42,536 bases of DNA, from assembly GCF_002234915.1 (NCBI RefSeq), contig NZ_NEWD01000009.1, positions 1 to 42,536 of the forward strand, in the 5' to 3' direction. The translations under genes and the position numbers were made by a program. Shown piece by piece: positions 41,184-42,536 of the stretch. The notes beneath the pieces are model-generated. The model made no database searches and was not told the origin of the DNA. It saw nothing but the letters and a program-made list of their open reading frames with translations. Numbering within the stretch: the first letter of the stretch is position 1; every line of letters begins with the position of its first letter. The stretch is from Bifidobacterium vansinderenii (GTDB lineage: Bacteria > Actinomycetota > Actinomycetes > Actinomycetales > Bifidobacteriaceae).

Positions 41184-42536
41184 ATGGCACTTGAGTTTGA
41201 GAAGGAATTGAAGGTCACGGAGACGAATATTCCGGGACTGCTGGTGTTCGATCTGCCGGTGCACGGCGATTCGCGTGGCTGGTTCAAGGAGAACTGGCAG
41301 CGCGCGAAGATGACTGCGCTGGGTTTACCGGATTTCGGCCCGGTACAGAACAACATCAGTTTCAATGCAAAGAAGGGCGTGACTCGCGGCATTCATGCCG
41401 AGCCGTGGGACAAGTTCATTTCGATCGCGACCGGCGAGATTTTCGGCGCATGGGTGGATCTGCGTCCGGGCGAGAGCTTCGGTCAGGTGTATACGACGCG
41501 TCTCGACCCGTCGAGGGCGATCTATGTTCCGCGCGGCGTGGGCAACAGCTTCCAGGCGCTCGAGGATGGCACGGCGTACACGTATCTGGTGAATGCGCAC
41601 TGGTCGCTCGAGCAGAAGAAGACGTATACGTTCGTCAATCTCGCCGACCCGGAGTTGAACATTCAGTGGCCGATTCCGCTGGAGGAGTCGGAGCGTTCCG
41701 AGGCCGATCTGCATCATCCGATGCTCAAGGATGCCAAGCCGATGGCGCCGCGTCGCACGCTGGTGACGGGTGCGAACGGCCAGCTGGGTCATGCGATTCG
41801 CGCATACGTTGAGAAGCATGATCTGCAGGGCTTTGAGTTCACGGACATCGACGAGTTCGACTTCTCCGATCCGAAGGCGTACGAGAAGTACGACTGGAGC
41901 CTGTACGGCACGATCATCAACGCGGGCGCGTACACGGCTGTGGATAAGGCCGAGACTGCGGAGGGCCGTCCGATCGCATGGAAGGCGAATGCCCAGGGGC
42001 CGGCTCTGCTTGCCAAGATCGCCAAGGATTATCGTCTCACGCTGGTGCATGTGAGTTCGGACTATGTGTTTGACGGCACCGTTGAAGAGCATACAGAGAA
42101 TGAGTCGTTCGCTCCGCTCGGCGTGTATGGACAGACCAAAGCCGCGGGTGACATCGCCGTGGCGAATGCCCCCAAGCATTACATTCTGCGCTCCTCGTGG
42201 GTGATCGGCGAAGGCCACAACTTCGTGAAGACCATGATGATGCTCTCGAACCGTGTTGCGGATCCGGCCGATCAGCTCAATCGGGTGACGGTGGTGAATG
42301 ACCAGTTCGGTCGTCTTACGTTTACGACCGACATGGCCGAAGCGATTTTCCACCTGCTCGATTCCCACGCGCCGTACGGCACGTACAACCTCACCGGTTC
42401 CGGTGCAGTCAAGTCCTGGGCAGAGATCGCGGCAACCGTATTCGAGCAGACCAACGGCAATGGCGACAAGGTCAAGCCCATCAGCACCGATGAGTATTTC
42501 GCCAATGCCAAGAGCCCGGTCAGCCCGCGACCGACC
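41184..42536 (+). CDS. fused dTDP-4-dehydrorhamnose 3,5-epimerase / dTDP-4-dehydrorhamnose reductase (3' end outside window)
   Basis: Carries out the last two steps of dTDP-L-rhamnose synthesis in one chain, equivalent to RfbC and RfbD. The 451 residues present begin at ATG 41184 with AAAGGA 8 nt upstream and run off the window without a stop. Residues ~1-185 are the cupin-type epimerase: LPVHGDSRGWFKENW, NNISFNAKKGVTRGIHAEPW (catalytic His), and YVPRGVGNSFQAL. From ~193 the reductase starts with the Rossmann motif LVTGANGQLGHAI, then NAGAYTAVDKAE, VHVSSDYVFDG and YGQTKAAGD (catalytic Tyr and Lys). The epimerase half is shorter and more diverged than stand-alone RfbC. The fused form is typical of bifidobacteria and some relatives. 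It shares a region with rfbB. Confidence 0.93.
   Translation, partial: MALEFEKELKVTETNIPGLLVFDLPVHGDSRGWFKENWQRAKMTALGLPDFGPVQNNISFNAKKGVTRGIHAEPWDKFISIATGEIFGAWVDLRPGESFGQVYTTRLDPSRAIYVPRGVGNSFQALEDGTAYTYLVNAHWSLEQKKTYTFVNLADPELNIQWPIPLEESERSEADLHHPMLKDAKPMAPRRTLVTGANGQLGHAIRAYVEKHDLQGFEFTDIDEFDFSDPKAYEKYDWSLYGTIINAGAYTAVDKAETAEGRPIAWKANAQGPALLAKIAKDYRLTLVHVSSDYVFDGTVEEHTENESFAPLGVYGQTKAAGDIAVANAPKHYILRSSWVIGEGHNFVKTMMMLSNRVADPADQLNRVTVVNDQFGRLTFTTDMAEAIFHLLDSHAPYGTYNLTGSGAVKSWAEIAATVFEQTNGNGDKVKPISTDEYFANAKSPVSPRPT

Overview
The window looks like a chromosomal segment of a high-GC Gram-positive actinobacterium, most likely a Bifidobacterium; I do not assign a species. The reasons are: a Rho factor with a long Arg/Asp-rich insertion, a DivIVA-like SepIVA-type protein beside a YceD (DUF177) protein and rnc, a DUF3039 protein, cell-wall proteins with LAxTG sorting signals, a fused RfbC-RfbD rhamnose enzyme, and many starts with a TANNNT box 6-7 nt upstream of the ATG, the signature of leaderless actinobacterial transcripts. 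Most of the window is GC-rich housekeeping DNA; the first ~0.8 kb and several intergenic stretches are clearly AT-richer.

Layout. 1-1.9 kb: an accessory patch with the end of a sensor histidine kinase, a candidate secreted Cys-rich peptide, a secreted protein broken by a frameshift and a small membrane protein; the last two could be a bacteriocin/immunity pair. 1.9-12.4 kb, all minus strand: a DUF4012 envelope protein, chorismate mutase, rho with a long leader, three co-transcribed single-pass membrane proteins of unknown function (two of them paralogues), and pgi. 12.5-14.5 kb: an array of inverted short repeats, a mannose-1-phosphate guanylyltransferase, and palindromic repeats. 14.5-14.8 kb: tRNA-Thr(CGU) and tRNA-Leu(UAG), each with its own terminator. 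15-19.4 kb: rdgB, rph, a Pr6Pr-type membrane protein, pncB and a DUF3039 gene. 19.5-25.8 kb, plus strand: coaD, sepIVA-like, yceD, rpmF, rnc, then ilvB-ilvN. 26-35 kb: an InlB-repeat surface protein, a small membrane protein, an orphan DUF559 nuclease-like gene, an AIM24 gene, cysS, a class I glutamine amidotransferase and a small LAKTG-anchored surface protein. 35.4-42.5 kb: the edge of an exopolysaccharide/rhamnose region with a low-molecular-weight tyrosine phosphatase, a small basic-tailed protein, a Wzy-like polymerase, an AAA ATPase preceded by five 10-bp iterons, rfbB, a possible HEPN gene remnant and the fused rfbCD running off the end.

How it fits together: rfbB and rfbCD make dTDP-L-rhamnose, the Wzy-like protein would polymerise repeat units, the phosphatase would control assembly, and GMPP supplies GDP-mannose. 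Intergenic space is crowded with at least four repeat families: a palindromic CTTCCCCTCGAGGGGAAG-type repeat, GTCACGTTCCGACTACCAA units, the CAAACAAGCACCGAAC repeats beside rho, and elements bounded by AGGTCCTT inverted ends. The best candidates for undescribed biology are the three-gene membrane cluster, the iteron-preceded ATPase, the AGGTCCTT-ended elements and the 5' accessory patch. No CRISPR array, prophage or intact transposase is visible.
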